Positions 1 to 13,270 of a stretch of DNA of 64,000 nt are shown in pieces. Each line of letters opens with the position of its first letter. The first letter of the stretch is position 1. The translations under genes were made by a program, and so were the position numbers. This stretch comes from Dermatemys mawii. Its lineage: Eukaryota; Chordata; Testudines; Dermatemydidae. The DNA lies in contig ML677366.1 in assembly GCA_007922305.1 (NCBI GenBank), positions 16,530,338 through 16,594,337 on the forward strand. Direction: 5' to 3'. The notes beneath the pieces were generated by a model. It saw only the letters and a list, made by a program, of their open reading frames with translations. It ran no database searches and was not told the DNA's origin.

Positions 1-689
1 AAGTTGGTCTTTGATAGAAAGCAGAGTTAAAAAAAAAATTCTGACCAAGTTTATTTTTCCCTGTTCCAGGATAAGGCAGGAATTACTGGGATGATCCTCT
101 CTATGTTCTTTACTACCCTATTAATTTTCTACTAAAATTAGCACAAAATGTTTCCCAGGATCAATTTATCTCCATGTTGCTGAGACTATTCAACCCACTC
201 CATGCTTGCTAAATCCTACACATTTTTGTTATGGATAGGCCATCACCTGGAACAACAGATCATGCCAACTCTGCAGAGTTAAGACTGATGCTGTTATGAC
301 GAAAGGTAACATAATAGGAGCCTAAGACTTACTGAAAATCGATGGGACTCAGGCTCCCCACTGACATCTGAAAATAAGCATTAGGCACTCAAGTCACTTA
401 AGCACTTATCAAAATCATACTCTATGGCTAGAACACACAATTCCTTCAACATGCACCTTTAACTGGAAAAATACAACTGCAGATTGAATATAGATGCACC
501 TATGCATGCTAGGTGGCCGACCCGAGTGTTACGGTGAAACTAAGAGCAGGTACCAAGATCTCATGAGAGCTGCACAAAGAACTGCCAGGATCCAGGTCGA
601 TTTCCCATTCCCCTAGCAACCGTCTACACCTTCCAGTTAACCCTTTCAGGGGCCCACATTTTGCAATATTGCCCTGACCTCCGCCAACA
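1..689. other. Intergenic stretch, nothing recognised
   Basis: This is unique-looking, moderately AT-rich sequence next to the CpG island. No exon, repeat or conserved motif could be supported. Confidence 0.4.
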
Positions 690-1560
690 CAAGCACGCTA
701 TAAGGCTGCTACTGAACGATGCAGCCATGGGAGGGCCAGGCTGCACCTGTCCACTCACATGGATGCCACCCACGGCGAGACGTCTCTGCCGCCCCACAGT
801 CGAGCTGGGAGGGTCGGTTTGCTCCTGCAGCCCCAGCCGGTGGCCTCCTGGCTCATACCGCGAAGGAGCAGCTGCTCCCCCGGGGAGAAGATACCCGCGG
901 CCTAAAGCCCAGCACAAGTAGGCCAGAAATAACCCCCGGTGCAGAGGTGGGGCCGGACCACCCTTCACCCGCATCGGTGTCTATCTCCGGGGCAGCCTCC
1001 CAGCCGGCCCCATCCTCCCCCTGCCTGGCCTCGGTCCCGTGCCTGTGGGGCTGCGGGAGCCTGGGGCCCGAGGCCTCGCCTCATGGCGGGGGAGCCCTCT
1101 GTTGAGCCGCCCGCGGGGCTGCGCAGAGCGGGCGGCCCAGGGCTCGGTTGCAGCGGTGCGAAGAGGGCCGCGGGGGCACTTCCAGCGCCGGGCGGCGAAA
1201 GGCTCCGCGCGCGCTGCGGCGACTTCCTGCTTCCCGCCGCCGGGCCTAGCGCGCTCGCCCGGCCCTTGCGCAGCCGCCGCCCTCCAGCGGGGGCGGGGGG
1301 ATGCACCTAGACTCTGTGCGACCCGATCCCCACCCTTGTGTGCAACAGCCTGGCCCGCCGAGCCGTGACTGACAGCCGGGAGGGAGGGGCGCTGAGGGAA
1401 CAGCCTGTTGTTTGCCGGAGGACTAGGAAGCGCGGGAGTTTTGTCCTTACCCCCCCGCCCCGCTCCACACAGCCCGCGGGGCGTTGTTTGGGGCGGCGCG
1501 TTAGCCCCCGTGAGCCCGGGTGCTGGTTTCGGGGGAAGCTGGGTGTGTGGGTTTAAACAC
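690..1560. promoter_or_regulatory. CpG island, probable promoter of an unidentified neighbouring transcript
   Basis: About 870 bases are strongly GC-rich with frequent CG dinucleotides, densest at 1040-1520. There is no TATA box and no resemblance to the GC-rich transposons elsewhere in the window. GC boxes lie at 1289-1298 (plus) and 1452-1461 (minus). An ETS-like CTTCCTG lies near 1223. A GTAAGG donor-like site occurs on the minus strand near 1448. The island sits about 13.5 kb beyond the PDE8A 3' end. Vertebrate gene order places AKAP13 next, in the same direction as PDE8A, so it could be that promoter. No AKAP13 coding sequence was recognised. Short ORFs here look like chance products of GC richness. 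Confidence 0.65.
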
Positions 1561-4500
1561 CGGGGTAATTAAAGTGGCTCTTTCCGGGGTTGTGGGGGGT
1601 TCGTTAAAAATCAGTCCACCGGCCTCCGCCACCGCCAGGATTTTTAAAGTCGAAGGCGTCCAGGGGGAATGACCACCCCCCTGCTGGGATTAACTTCCAG
1701 GGGAACAGTGCATAGGCAGCCCTGGAGAAACCGGCCCTTGGTTTAGCCGGTTCCTCAGGCCCTGATCCTACAAACCACCCTAAACAGACTTAAATATGGA
1801 GGTAGGACACGTGGTTCAAAACGTACCCAGTGATTTTGGATGTTACAGTTATAGGCACCCAGCTTGAACCAGCTGGCCCTTGAGTCTCAGACAGAGTGCT
1901 AAGAACCCACCCACTGCAAACCAGGAGCCTTTGAGGTGTTTCTGGTTAGGCACCCAACATCACTAGTCACCTTTGAAAAGGTTAGCCTAGGAACCTCATT
2001 TAAGGTACCCAGGTTTGACATTTTTGCTCTAAATAAATCGAGCTGGGTACTCAGATGGACAGCGATAGATAAACCTGGGTGGCTAGATAGTTTTATTTCT
2101 TACCTTTGCTGCTGCTGTTTATCTGGCCAGGCTGCAACACCAGTGCAAAGGTAAAACAGTTTACCTTGAACATTTGATTAAACTTCAGCCAGGAGCTTAG
2201 GTTTTGTCAGAAGAGCCTACGTTTTTGGCAGCCAGATTTCTTGTGTGATTCTTTTGGTGTTTTAGCCCTTTGTCTACAAACCTCACAGGGGCTTAACAGT
2301 AGCTAATGAGATCCTGTCGTGGGAAGAAACATTACAACTACTGCTCACATGTATTTTCAGAGGAAGGCGTCCGTGCGGCCCCATAACTAAAGTAAAACAT
2401 TCCCCAAGACAGGATAATTATACATTTCATGCTGATTCTCAATGGTGGCACTGTCACTGGGTTTCTGATAGGCATCTGCTTAGACCTCACTCCTTCCTCC
2501 CTTTATCACATTCAGTGGGAGGCTGGCAGAGCCTACGTAACAAATTGCTACTGTTCAAACACACCACAACCAGTAATTAGAAAAGTTGATGTACAGTGGA
2601 GCACAGCAGCAATCTCTGACTGCAAAGGAAGAGGCAGCTAACTTTAGAATTTGGAGAAAGCCAAAGGGCAGTGACACAGTTCATCACGGATCGAGCAGAG
2701 AGGAGAGTATGAGCTAGACAAATCTAGACTCTTATTTCTAGGGCCTACATCAGTTTCAAAGATACATTTTTCTGAGAAGTAATTTTGACAGGGCCTACAG
2801 CCTTGGCTAGTAAATGGGCAGTGAAGTCTGGAGAAGGGAGCTATGCTTATTTATACGAGCTGAGGACCTGGCCTCTCTCATTGTTCTGACTCTTATTTAC
2901 TCTTTCCACTAATATTCCTTCTTTCCTCCAAATGTCACCATCTTCTGGATGTCCTTTGCGCTTTGCTTCTTGGCCCTTCTGCTCTTTTCCTTTTTATACT
3001 TAGGGCTGGATCCTGCAAAGATTTAAGAAGGTAACTTTTTGGCCTCTGGCAATTGCACTGCCTCCCCACTCACTCTGTGGGCTTTCAGCACTTGCATGTA
3101 GATGAATGAGAGGCAGAGAACTCTGAGAATCAAGAGTGTTTGAAGCAGTAAAGTCATTCTCATAAGTTTTGAATCAGAGGTGATGGAGTTTCTGATCTTT
3201 GTTTCCCTGGCAGGCCAAGCTTTGCATTGCTCCAAAACCAGTAACTACGGCCTCCAAGCCTACTGACAGTTTCAAGGGGCTGGGTGCTAAAAACCATTTT
3301 GATGTTGTTTTTAAACTTTGGGTGATTTTTCTCTTGTGAATACATCCACAAACCTTTCTTTACAAGATACTTTTCGATCCATAGACAATAATTCCCTTAT
3401 TACATTTACAGTATTTTCTTTGTCATAAAATTGCAGAGGGTCACTTTAAATATTTGTTCTGATGCTGAACTGCAAGTAGACTGCAGCAAGAAATTCATTC
3501 ATATATGTGGTGGTGCAGATTCTGAAATATTTCATGATTTCCTATGTAATAAAACTCTTGTTCAAATGTGTCCCTTAAGCATTGTGCTTGTCTATTTGTA
3601 GTCTGGATTTGTAAAACTTTCTTTTACTGGGGGTTAGTAGCAGAACTGCTCTTCCCAATGCTCCTGTGCTGTTTTATTCTGCCACCAGCTCCCCTACAAA
3701 AATAAATTCAAGAACACAGTAAGTTTCACATTGAAATCCACTGGGCAGTGCAGAGCCAACTGAAGCAAACAGTGAAAGGGAGGACAACGTAGAGCTTGGA
3801 TAAATTTGAACAGACTGAGCCTTGGGGGTATATCTTCATTACCTGGCCCAGGTGTGAGTATGGGATAGAACCCCAGTTCTGTTTTGGCTAATAACTTGCA
3901 CACCTTGGAATGAAGATGCAGGCAAAATCACTTGACTGCTGATAGAGGGACCGACAAGTGCTCCCACAGCATTTCACTGGGGAAGAATCACAGGGCAAGT
4001 CAGCTTATTGAGCACAAAGAACTATGGGATATACCCCCCTGAAGTCCTACTGACACACACAGGTGAGTGCAGCACCAGTGTGGACAGAGTAACTTCAGCA
4101 AGCTAGGCTAACTTAGGTTCTCAGACCCTGGGGCTGATTGCCCCAGTCCTTAGTATAAGCAAATTGCATCTGCAGAAAAGGAGAGTTGGTCATTGGCCTT
4201 CTGGAAAATTACTATTGCTCCAAATGCTGCTGAAACCTGATACAGTAAAACCTCCCACCCCACATGCTGGGCTATCAAAGAGCAAAGGCTCTTTCAAGCC
4301 TGTGCTAACTATTGATTGTCCTATTATTAACTTGAGGCAATTTGAGGCAGGAGGTCAGGGGCTTTGACTGCTCTGATATTAAAGCTTTAAAGAAGAGAAA
4401 GAGGCCACAGTATTGACCGGTGATGACGGTGCTTGCGGATAAAATCTGTCCATTTTGTCTGCAGACCCTCAATGTAACTTTAGTAGCCTGACTTCTTCAA

Positions 4501-5330
4501 AGCTTAAGTCTGATTTATGAGCTACAGCTTTTTCTACTCAGATCCCGCAGAGCTTGAACTGACACCCCCTCACGAACGTGGGGGGAAAAATCACCTCTCT
4601 CCCATTCCCATATATGGAAGTGAAGGGTCTACAATGATTTTTATGCCAATTCCACTAAGCCCCAATCTTGTTCTGGGCATGCTCAGAGACCTCACTCACA
4701 TTGACACATGAGAAAGGGCTCTCAGATGCAGTCTAACTTCCTTACAGTCCATCAGTTTTAAAACAAAGCATGTTTCTGGCTCACATCTACCAGAATTTTA
4801 CAACCACCATTTTCTAGACCTAGCATTGTAATGCCTGGAACCTGCTATCTTGCTCTGCAGCCATCTCCATATTAACCCTTGATTTGACACATATTCTTAA
4901 ATAGACCAATCAAGCAAAGGGGAAGACACCCCCATATAGCTCTATCTATTTTATCTAGCAATATATGTAGACTTTTAGCTTTTGCCATGTGTGAAAAAGG
5001 CATCATGCACCCTTTCTGAGGCTGAGTTGTCTCTTTGATTGCCTTCTTTAGGATGCCAGTATGGCTTGAGTGAAACTGTGTAACAGACTTGGGATTTAGA
5101 TCTTCCCAGTGTCTTGACATGACTTTACTCCAATGTCCATGGGCAGTGTTTGAATCCCTAACATAATAGCCATTTCAGTTATAGGGTGAAATAATAGCTG
5201 TATTTCAAGCTCTGGTAGAAGGTTCTTACTGCTCTCACCTTTATTTGTAGCAAGAGCAAAGAGTTAAACTTGTATATACACATGTACTTTTACAAACAAT
5301 TTTGGAGAAAAAAAGATCCCTTATATTTAT
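1561..5330. other. Intergenic stretch, no gene recognised
   Basis: The first few hundred bases shade off from the CpG island. The rest is ordinary AT-rich sequence with no ORF above about 80 residues and no recognised exon. If the island drives a plus-strand transcript, its first exon and intron would lie here, but nothing in the sequence shows it. Confidence 0.4.
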
Positions 5331-5400
5331 ATACCACAGCACCTAGAAGCCCTAATCATAAGCCCTGTTGCTGCCCCTTTGTTTTGTTTGTTGATATTAA
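5331..5400 (+). repeat. Short fragment of an L2-like interspersed repeat
   Basis: The segment around ACCACAGCACCTAGAAGCCC resembles the start of the more complete copies at 13335-13480, 20495-20635 and 30700-30790, all of which share a 'CACCTAGGAGCC...' core. Only about 60 bases remain. Confidence 0.35.
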
Positions 5401-5872
5401 TTATTGCCACATAAAATGAATTTTAAATAGCTCACCAAAGGTAACGTGCATTAGATAGAATGGTTCCAGAAGATGGAGGCTGGCAGATCAGGGAGCATTT
5501 TAGCATTAATTGGATGGGAGACAATAGAAAAATGAAAAGATCAGATTGTGCATGGTAAAAGGCCTAAGAAGAGAAGGAAGATTACTATTAATTGGAGGAC
5601 TGGCCTAACCTTTGGACAGTCAAAAGCAAGCATTGCATGGGGTAATGATAGCATGAAAAGTACATTCCTAGGTAGAAACTTTCCTGGTTGAGACAGTCTC
5701 TCTAGCATTGTGCTCTACCCTTGTTTGGGGTACAAAAGTAGTTTATTGTGAAAAACAGTGTCTTGTTGACACTCAAAATTTCCATAGTCTTGGGGATACC
5801 TTATAGCACAGGTGATATCATACAAAACGGGCAGTGTGATCATAAGAAGTGAGGAGCTAATTCTCAAATGAA

Positions 5873-6034
5873 AAGCAAACACAAAAAAACAACCAACAAA
5901 ATAAAGCACCTTTTGTAAATCTCGTAAAGGCAAACATAAAACCAGCAAACACAAAAATAAGGCACCTTTTGTAAATTTTGTGAAAGCAAACACAAAAACC
6001 AACCAACAAAATAAGGCACCTTTTGTAAACCTTA
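5873..6034. repeat. Minisatellite, three ~55-bp units
   Basis: Three tandem units share AAATAARGCACCTTTTGTAAA. The GCACC of each unit begins at 5906, 5962 and 6016, so spacings are 56 and 54 bases. Units vary in the A/C-rich half (AAGCAAACACAAAAACCAACC). An open frame on the minus strand across this block is periodic and not a gene. Confidence 0.85.
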
Positions 6035-6690
6035 TCTGCCATAGGAAAAGTTAGACCAGTATTTCACCATTGGTGTAGCTCCACCAGCAATATCAGTGCT
6101 GGAAGTGCCAGAGTAGAAAGAGCACGGGTGTTTGTACCATTGTAACTCTGCAGGGTTAGACCAACAGCAGTAAATACACTTCTGCCCTGTGCTTGGTCTC
6201 ACACCATTGCTATCACCAGAGGAACTGCACCATTAGTTAAAAAAGGTCCACTAGTTGCTAGTGTAGACATACCATAGAGGCAATTAACAGTCAAGTACAG
6301 CTACACATGTCCCAGGTACTTCATCTTTGAAGGTGAAGCCATTGTCTTAGAAAATCTGCACAATTTCAGCTAGACCAGACTTCATAGTTCCTTTGTGGCC
6401 TTTCTTCTCTAGAAAGTGTCCCACAATTTTGAGACTAGGTATATGCAAGACACATTTAATGAGTTCCCAGTAGGACTGATTCAACAAACACCAATTCTGA
6501 AATCTGGGAACACAAACTTTAAGGCATAGAAGTTAATTGGAATGTATGAGAAGGGTCTGAACTTTACATTTACATAGCTCTGTCGTGAGCCTGCAAATGT
6601 CAAGACTGAGTAGAGTAGGGCTCTGTCTAATGGCAGATTTACCCTGGAAGCCAAAAAGATCAAAGGGTAGATACCGTGCAGATGCCATGG

Positions 6691-6784
6691 TAAGTCGATC
6701 TAAGTATGTCGACTTGAGCTACACTGTTCTCGTAGCTGAAATTGTATATCTTAGAACGATCCCCCTATCCCAGTGTAGACCAGG
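6691..6784. mobile_element. Truncated MITE (half of a palindromic turtle-type element)
   Basis: The sequence runs from TAAGTCGATCTAAGTATGTCGAC to CCCAGTGTAGACCAGGA. The terminal TGTAGACCAGG motif and internal GTCGAC/CGTAGCTGAA blocks resemble one end of the 'GGTCTACACT' MITEs also present at 51352-51510. The opposite inverted terminus is missing. Confidence 0.5.
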
Positions 6785-7509
6785 ACTAAGAGATGGATCT
6801 GTTGGTAAGTAATAATGCCCGTTGAATCAGATTCTGAGCTCAGCTAAATTGCTGTAAAAGTGGAGTGGAATATCTATGTTAAAGTCAGCGGAGTTACCTC
6901 CCAGGTGACTGAGCTCAGAATATGATCTGATATAATTGGAAAGGTATTTTGCCTAGAGAAGCTGGGGGTTGTATGTGTACTTCTAAGGTTGATCCAACTT
7001 TTTCAACCTCTCAGCTAGGAACACTACAGCCTCTGGTTTCAGCAGGGGCAACACAAATATCACATTGTTAAGATTTACTGAGCCAACATTAAATATGTCA
7101 CTGATGTTTAACTAACTAAATGCAGACATATACTCTGATGTGGTTCAACGAACATTTGCTATTAAACAGTTTATTTTAAAATACATTCAGAGTTTTTTTC
7201 CTTTCTGCCTATGATAGAGTGGGGAGAGCTTTCTGAATTTGGCTTGTCGAATTTTTGTCATAACACAGGACAGTACATTCACTGATACTGCCAGTGATTT
7301 TGTGGGGAGCAAAATTTCAATCTGCAGTGATATTTCACAGGAAACTTTCTGTTTGGACAAATGGATTTTTCTCTTTCTCTGAAAGTAACATCAAAAGCCA
7401 GTTCTTCTGATGTACTGTACTTCATAGAAATACTGTCTAGGTTGAGCTGCCTGCTTCTGTTCCTGACATGTGTACTCACAGGTACATTATTACAGTCTCA
7501 TTTGCTCAT
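6785..7509. other. Intergenic stretch, mostly nothing recognised
   Basis: It holds one short palindromic repeat at about 6823-6935, where TTCTGAGCTCAG is answered by CTGAGCTCAGAA. Otherwise it is AT-rich sequence without a supported gene. Confidence 0.35.
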
Positions 7510-7625
7510 AAGTTTAAAGCCAGAAGGGAACATTATCATCTCCTGCATCACACAGGCCGGAGAATTTAATCAAATGAATCCTGCAGCACATCCACATCTG
7601 CTGTTTGAGCTAGAGCATAACTTAA
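7510..7625 (-). mobile_element. CR1 LINE, 3' end fragment
   Basis: On the minus strand this reads toward the CR1 3' terminus, recognised by CCAGAAGGGAACATTATCATC and downstream GCTGTTTGAGCTAGAGCATA. These are the standard CR1 tail blocks in turtles and birds. It is heavily diverged, so it is an old insertion. Confidence 0.75.
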
Positions 7626-7639
7626 AAAACAACAATAAA

Positions 7640-8249
7640 AAACCCAAAACCCATGGGTAATCAGAAAACTAAAGGCACTTCCTCCTCAGTTAAGAGTATC
7701 TCCAAGCTAAATTTCAGCATTCAATCCCAGCTGTTTTAGCTATTGAACTGTTTAAACATAGTTACAAGAATTTTTTCATTATTAAAGCATTCCTGTCCCC
7801 CACACCTTGAGGTCAAAAATGGTTAAAACATTTTTTTCCTCAATATTTCCCCGCCAAAATTAACAAACAAAGCTAAATAGCTTGTTTCAAAACCTGGAAG
7901 TGATATAAAACCTCATGCTTCAGGGCATAGATCAGACTCTTTTTGATGAGGTCAGGAAGAAATTTTCCGAAGAGTCAGGCTGGTCCATAATTGTAAAAGT
8001 TGGGCTTTCTTACATCTCATTTTGACATAGCTGGTGCTGCCCACTGCTGCAGATAGGCTATTGGGCTAGATGCACCCCTTATGGGTTCTGGGGTGGCAAT
8101 TATGATGCTTCCAAAATTCTTGTTGTAGACAATATTATCTGCAGGATGGATCATTTTTTTCTCTGCAGCTTTTACCACAGCTTTGCAATATTGTTGTGGC
8201 AAACAATATGAAATTAATTGTTTTATAAAACTCTTCTCCCACTTTCTTC
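7640..8249. other. Intergenic stretch, nothing recognised
   Basis: AT-rich, with no repeat or exon that could be supported. Confidence 0.35.
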
Positions 8250-8405
8250 ATGGCTTAGTGAAGAGCACACTGGCCTGTCTCTGCTGTGGACTCACTGTGT
8301 GAGTTCAGGCAAGACACTTCACTTCTCTGTCTCTCCATTTCCCCATCTGTAAAATGGGGATAACACTGCTTACCCACCTGAAGATTGCTGCATAATTGCT
8401 AACAC
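8250..8405 (+). mobile_element. MIR SINE
   Basis: The CORE and tail regions of MIR are clear: GTGTGAGTTCAGGCAAGACAC, then CCCCATCTGTAAAATGGGGATAA. The copy is in plus orientation. It is an ancient amniote SINE and is not informative about the gene. Confidence 0.88.
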
Positions 8406-9439
8406 TCAGAACAATCTGCAGAAGGGAGAGCAGTGTGTTTCTAGGCATATGATACTTTCCCAGCTGCAGTAGGAGACTGATATTCCTAATGCATTTTATG
8501 CTTTTACCAATAAGGAAAGCCAGTTTGACAGATTTTTATGGCCGAAGATACAATATGCCGCCTTCTAGGAGCTAGAAAACTCCTGGAGGACTAGGATGAC
8601 ATCATTCCACTTGTGCTCCAGGCTGAAACTTGGCATTCAGTGTATTAGACAAGTAGCAGGTTGGATTATTAAAGCGAGATCAGACCAAATTCTCACTTGA
8701 GTCATTACTAAACTCTCCTTTTGGTTTCAAATGGAAGTGGCAAACTTTTTTATTTCTTGTCCTTAACTGTTAAGTATCATTCCTGATAAATGACACAGTC
8801 CATCCAGAAAATATGTGTTTGATTGGTGGTCAAAGTAATACCTGTTAATTACTGTGGAATGAAAGCTGAATTATATTATTACTAGCAATAATAATTACAT
8901 TGAGCCTTCCCCTTATAAAACTAGTGGGGAAGAGAGGAAATCAAACTATGACAGATTCAGACTTCAGCAAGTGTCCATGGTTCATAATATTTGTTAATCT
9001 TCCACATTATCCCCTCAATCACATTATCATAAAGGATCGTGAATGCTATACATGAGGATAGTTTAAAAGACTCTCCCACGTCCTTACACACACATGGACC
9101 AATGGCAATAAACTGCTCATGAGTTGCCCTTCCCCCCAAGATTCCAATTTTAGGGGTCCGACCGAGTACATGGCATTTCTCCATGCTTACTATAGCTTGG
9201 ACATAAAAACCAAAAACCCAACATATTTGTGCTAGCCTGTATAGTAACTGGCTTCCCCAGACACACAGCAGCGTGTACCACATACTGGATGGCGGGATTC
9301 AGACACAAGACAACGCCAGAGTATTTGAGCTTTGATCTAGTTCCCATTTGAGTTAATGCGAGTCATTCCCCAGAGTCATATGAATCAGGTCAGATAAGTA
9401 AAAATAACTAGCAGAGAAGCTGAGGGAGAAAATTGTTCC

Positions 9440-9700
9440 TGAAGCACAGGTTGGAAAGTCAGAAGACCTGAGTTCTGTCTCTGGCTCTGCTTGAGTGACT
9501 CAGGCCCACTCACTCAAAGGTATTTAGGTGCGATCTCCCACTGGAATCCACTTTCTGTATGCCAGATGCTCCATCTGTAAAATAGGGAAATACTACATAT
9601 CTACCTGACAAGGGTGCTGTCAGGCTAAATTCAGTAAGGTCTGCCAGCCATTTTGAGCGCCTCAGATGGAAGATGATAAATAAGGGCAAAATATTTGTAT
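9440..9700 (+). mobile_element. MIR SINE, diverged
   Basis: The copy includes a tRNA-like part (AGTCAGAAGACCTGAGTTCTG), then CTCCATCTGTAAAATAGGGAAA and a TAGC-like tail (CATTTTGAGCGCCTCAGATGGAAGA). It is in plus orientation. Confidence 0.75.
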
Positions 9701-12700
9701 TTATTTGATGAAGATGCTTTGTATTTATAACATTCAGTACAGGTATCTACAGATAGTAATCAGTGGAGTAACACCAGGGATGTGTTTGGCCTACAGCTTC
9801 AGCAAGACAAAACTATCTGAAACCCTCTGAAATCCTTTTTCCAACTGCATAGGCCACACAAAAGTGTGGCACTCATGTAAAAGCTTGTTTTCTGCCCCCA
9901 AACATTGTCAGAATGAAATGCAATCATTCCTGGTATCATTTAACAGGAACCCCTGGGATTGCCATACCTGGGAGGCATGATATCACACATCAGCAAAGAG
10001 ATTATTTGTTTTGCGGTTTGTCACTAGCTCTGAGACTTTGTTTCACAGTGTGCTGCACAGAATGAATCAAACCCTTTGACCCTCAAAAGAAGAGCATGAT
10101 TGGCTGCAGATTCTCTTAATGATTTCTTTCTCTGGCCCTCCCACCTCTCAAATTAATTGGTGGATTTGTACATAGAAGAAAATATAAGAATTAAACTTTT
10201 TCTTGTAGAAGAACAGCATCATTTTTGCTTCAGTTGCTTCAGTTCCTTCTTGCTCATGCCACATCTCCCGAATGATGTCTATTAAGACAAGTAGAACATA
10301 CACAGAAAAGCAATGGAGCAAAACCAGGCATCCATTCCATTTTAAGTCATTTTTATTTTATGCTCAGCCACTGAAAAAATGTTGCATATCCATAATGAAG
10401 TTTGGTTGGATAGCTTCTGCCTTGTTTCTTTTGTTGTAAGAAACAAATTTACTTCTCACCATACTACACCTGCCTACTGATAGGTCTGAGATTTTCCTCT
10501 AGGCTGGTTCATTGATGGATCCAATATTTTCACTATGTCAGACAGGGGATCATAACAGTTTCTCCTGTTCTGACTTATTATCCTCACGTATCTTAAGTGG
10601 CTCGTCGAAGTTACACGGGTGTAAGCAGCCGTGTTGTAAGACTGGAAAGCTGCATCCAACAAGCTGAGCAAATTATTCTTAAAGGGTGAGTTATTCACTG
10701 AATTTTTGTGCTGCATCCTGTTTGAAGACATGAAACCCTGAAGATATAAAAAGAACCCTTCATTGTTCTGCCTACATTCGCATTTAGTTGTGTTAATTAA
10801 CGTGCTAAATCATGGGTAAAAACTCAATGTAGACCAACTCTACATTATTTAAATATGCTCAGAGCAGGCCTGGCCACATTTGGGAATAATTTCAACCAAG
10901 TTCTTGAATTTATTCCAGTGTAGATACATGCCCATGGCAGATAAAAACACCAATAGTCAGCTGGAGCCTTCCCACACCAGCATCATTCCTGCCACCAGCG
11001 GAGAAGCATCAGTGCAAACATCAATGGCAAAGTATTCAGGAAAGAGAATGGCGGAGTCACAGCCTAAAAGGTGTTCAGAAGCCAGGGAGTTTGCAATGAC
11101 ACTGTATAATCTGGGAAATCCACCAAAGAAAGAAAAGGGGCAACTGGATGGCTGAGGAACTGGAGTTGGGATGCAGAGCTTGTCACCTGTAGGTTACTGG
11201 TTCTAGCCCAGTTGAATGTGACTAGAAGTTATCACCCGGTGGAGATTTCACATGGAGGACTTGCAACTGCACATCAGCCTGGAGTCTCCCCAGCACAAAA
11301 TCCAGCCTTTTTCTTCCAATAAGGAATAAGACACAGATGTTTGTCAAAAAATGCTTTATACAATGTATGTTTCAAACATCCCTCTGAGCCTCAAGCCGCT
11401 TCCCCAGCAGCAAACACATGATGCAACTCTCAGAGGTCTTTTCTGTGAACACAGAGTTTTTCCCTGGGTGATCCAGGGGCTTAAGGGACAGTAGGTTTGT
11501 CTTTGGTTTTCTGATAGGAACAAACTGTTTGTTAGCGTGGAACTGAAGTTAAAGTCATTTGGATTTGTTTTCTCCCTTTGTGAAAGGAGCTTGGCGTTAT
11601 GTGGCTTAAACTACAGAACCAGAAAGAAATAGAGATAGTGGGAAAAGTGAAGCACTGCTAGGAGATTCCAAAAAGACAGAGTCTGAGACTAGGAAGATGC
11701 TCATTTTACCCCAACTCTTTAAAATTAAAATAAAATTGGCCTCAGAGCCTCTTCTAAATCCAGGTATTTTTATTAAACAAACAAACAAAAACAAAACAAT
11801 ACCACTTTCTTCTGTGCCCCTCCAGAGCTAACCAATCGCTATCTTCTGCCCTGCATTTACAAAACTGCAATAGAATCAATTACGATAATCTATTCTTTTC
11901 TAATATACCTCCTCTGGTCTTGGGTTTTGCTGATCACTTAGCTGCAGACGAGGAAGAAAATCCCTGGATGGAGGCTGAAGAGGGAAGGGACAGAATGTTT
12001 GCAGCAATGGGCCAAAAGAGATAGAAATAGTCTCAGTTCATAGGTCCTGATTCTTGGGTCTGGCTGTGTTGTGCTTGCCACAAGTTCCCAAAGGAGGTGT
12101 GGGACATGGTAAATAAATACAGCTTTGTGCTATCTTTGCATCTCTTTGATCCTGGGGCTCCTGGCACAATTTTAGCGCAGCCTGAGGATGGCACTAAGTT
12201 TTGCCCAGCTACATATGGCTCCAAGAGATCATTCTGGAAGCTGGGGATTGCTGGAGTGCAGAAGCACTCTAGCTGCATCCCCTGGCACTGAAGAGAGCTT
12301 TTGAAATCTGGTCTTTAGGACTGAGATGGCTGTCAGGCTAAAGAGGAAAGAAGTGAAGGTACTGCAGAAACAGAGGGAGAGAGAATCTCTTGGGGTTGCT
12401 GGAGAGAAGGCATGAGCTGCCAGGCTGGTGAGGAAAGGAGACTATATTCAGGGGGTGCCTACTGGGATGGAAAGATGCTTTAGGGAAGGGTCAGACACAA
12501 TGGTGGCTGTGGGTCCCATTTAGCTGTAATCTACTCCTGGTGACAGTAAGTCTTACATGGGAAAAGGAGTGAACAGAGTTGCATTCAGTGGCTGCACATT
12601 ACATGATTGTGAAGGATTGTTGATGTCAGATTAAATTAGTAGAGCTGTAAATCTGTCTGGTCCAGTAGGCTGGTTAGCATGGCTCCATACATGACGGTAA

Positions 12701-12900
12701 TGGTGTAAATGACTCAGTGTGAATTTCAGGGAATTTAATGTATCGATCAGATCATTTCAGTGATGATGCACCATACATTTATAATGGGAAAGCAAATGAA
12801 TCCCTTTTACCAAACATCAATACAACTCTGTGCCTTAACTATGCTTATGAAGAAATATTGACCCTTAGATATTGAGATGCTGTTGACTCCTGGGTTGTTC
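9701..12900. other. Intergenic stretch, no gene recognised
   Basis: This is 3.2 kb without a recognised repeat or exon. ORFs of up to about 90 codons occur (for example on the plus strand at 10880-11155 and the minus strand at 12033-12278), but they lack family resemblance and splice support. Confidence 0.35.
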
Positions 12901-13270
12901 TTATTATACTACAGTTAGTCCCGCCACATCGTATGCTTTCCACTGTAGACGATCTGATGAAGCCATGATCAATCTTTTTGCTAATGTAATCAGCATGAAC
13001 CTTTTTGCTGAATCACTCACATGAGCCCCTTTTAATGGAAAGGCCTTGGCCATCGTTTGATGGCAAATCACAATAGAATCAAAAGAAACCTTTATATGAA
13101 ATAAAGATGCAATATCGCCAGGAAAACAAATAATCTGGCAGCGGAATGGCCACCTCCCTACCTCTCCTTCCACGCCCTCTATGCAAAATTGGATGGTGAA
13201 TGGGAGTTGCAGATGTCTTGGTTCCTGACAAAATAAGATGCACAACAACTGATCCCTCTGCGTGAAGCAT
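12901..13270. other. Unique, evenly composed segment; possible conserved non-coding element
   Basis: It lacks any repeat signature and has balanced composition. It carries a 114-codon minus-strand ORF (12904-13248) with no recognised domain. It could be a regulatory conserved element of the PDE8A neighbour region or simply unique DNA. This is a weak call. Confidence 0.2.

Noticed and set aside
5850..6042. Membrane-like minus-strand ORFs rich in Phe, Cys and Val
   Set aside because: They are translations of the A/C-rich minisatellite at 5873-6034.
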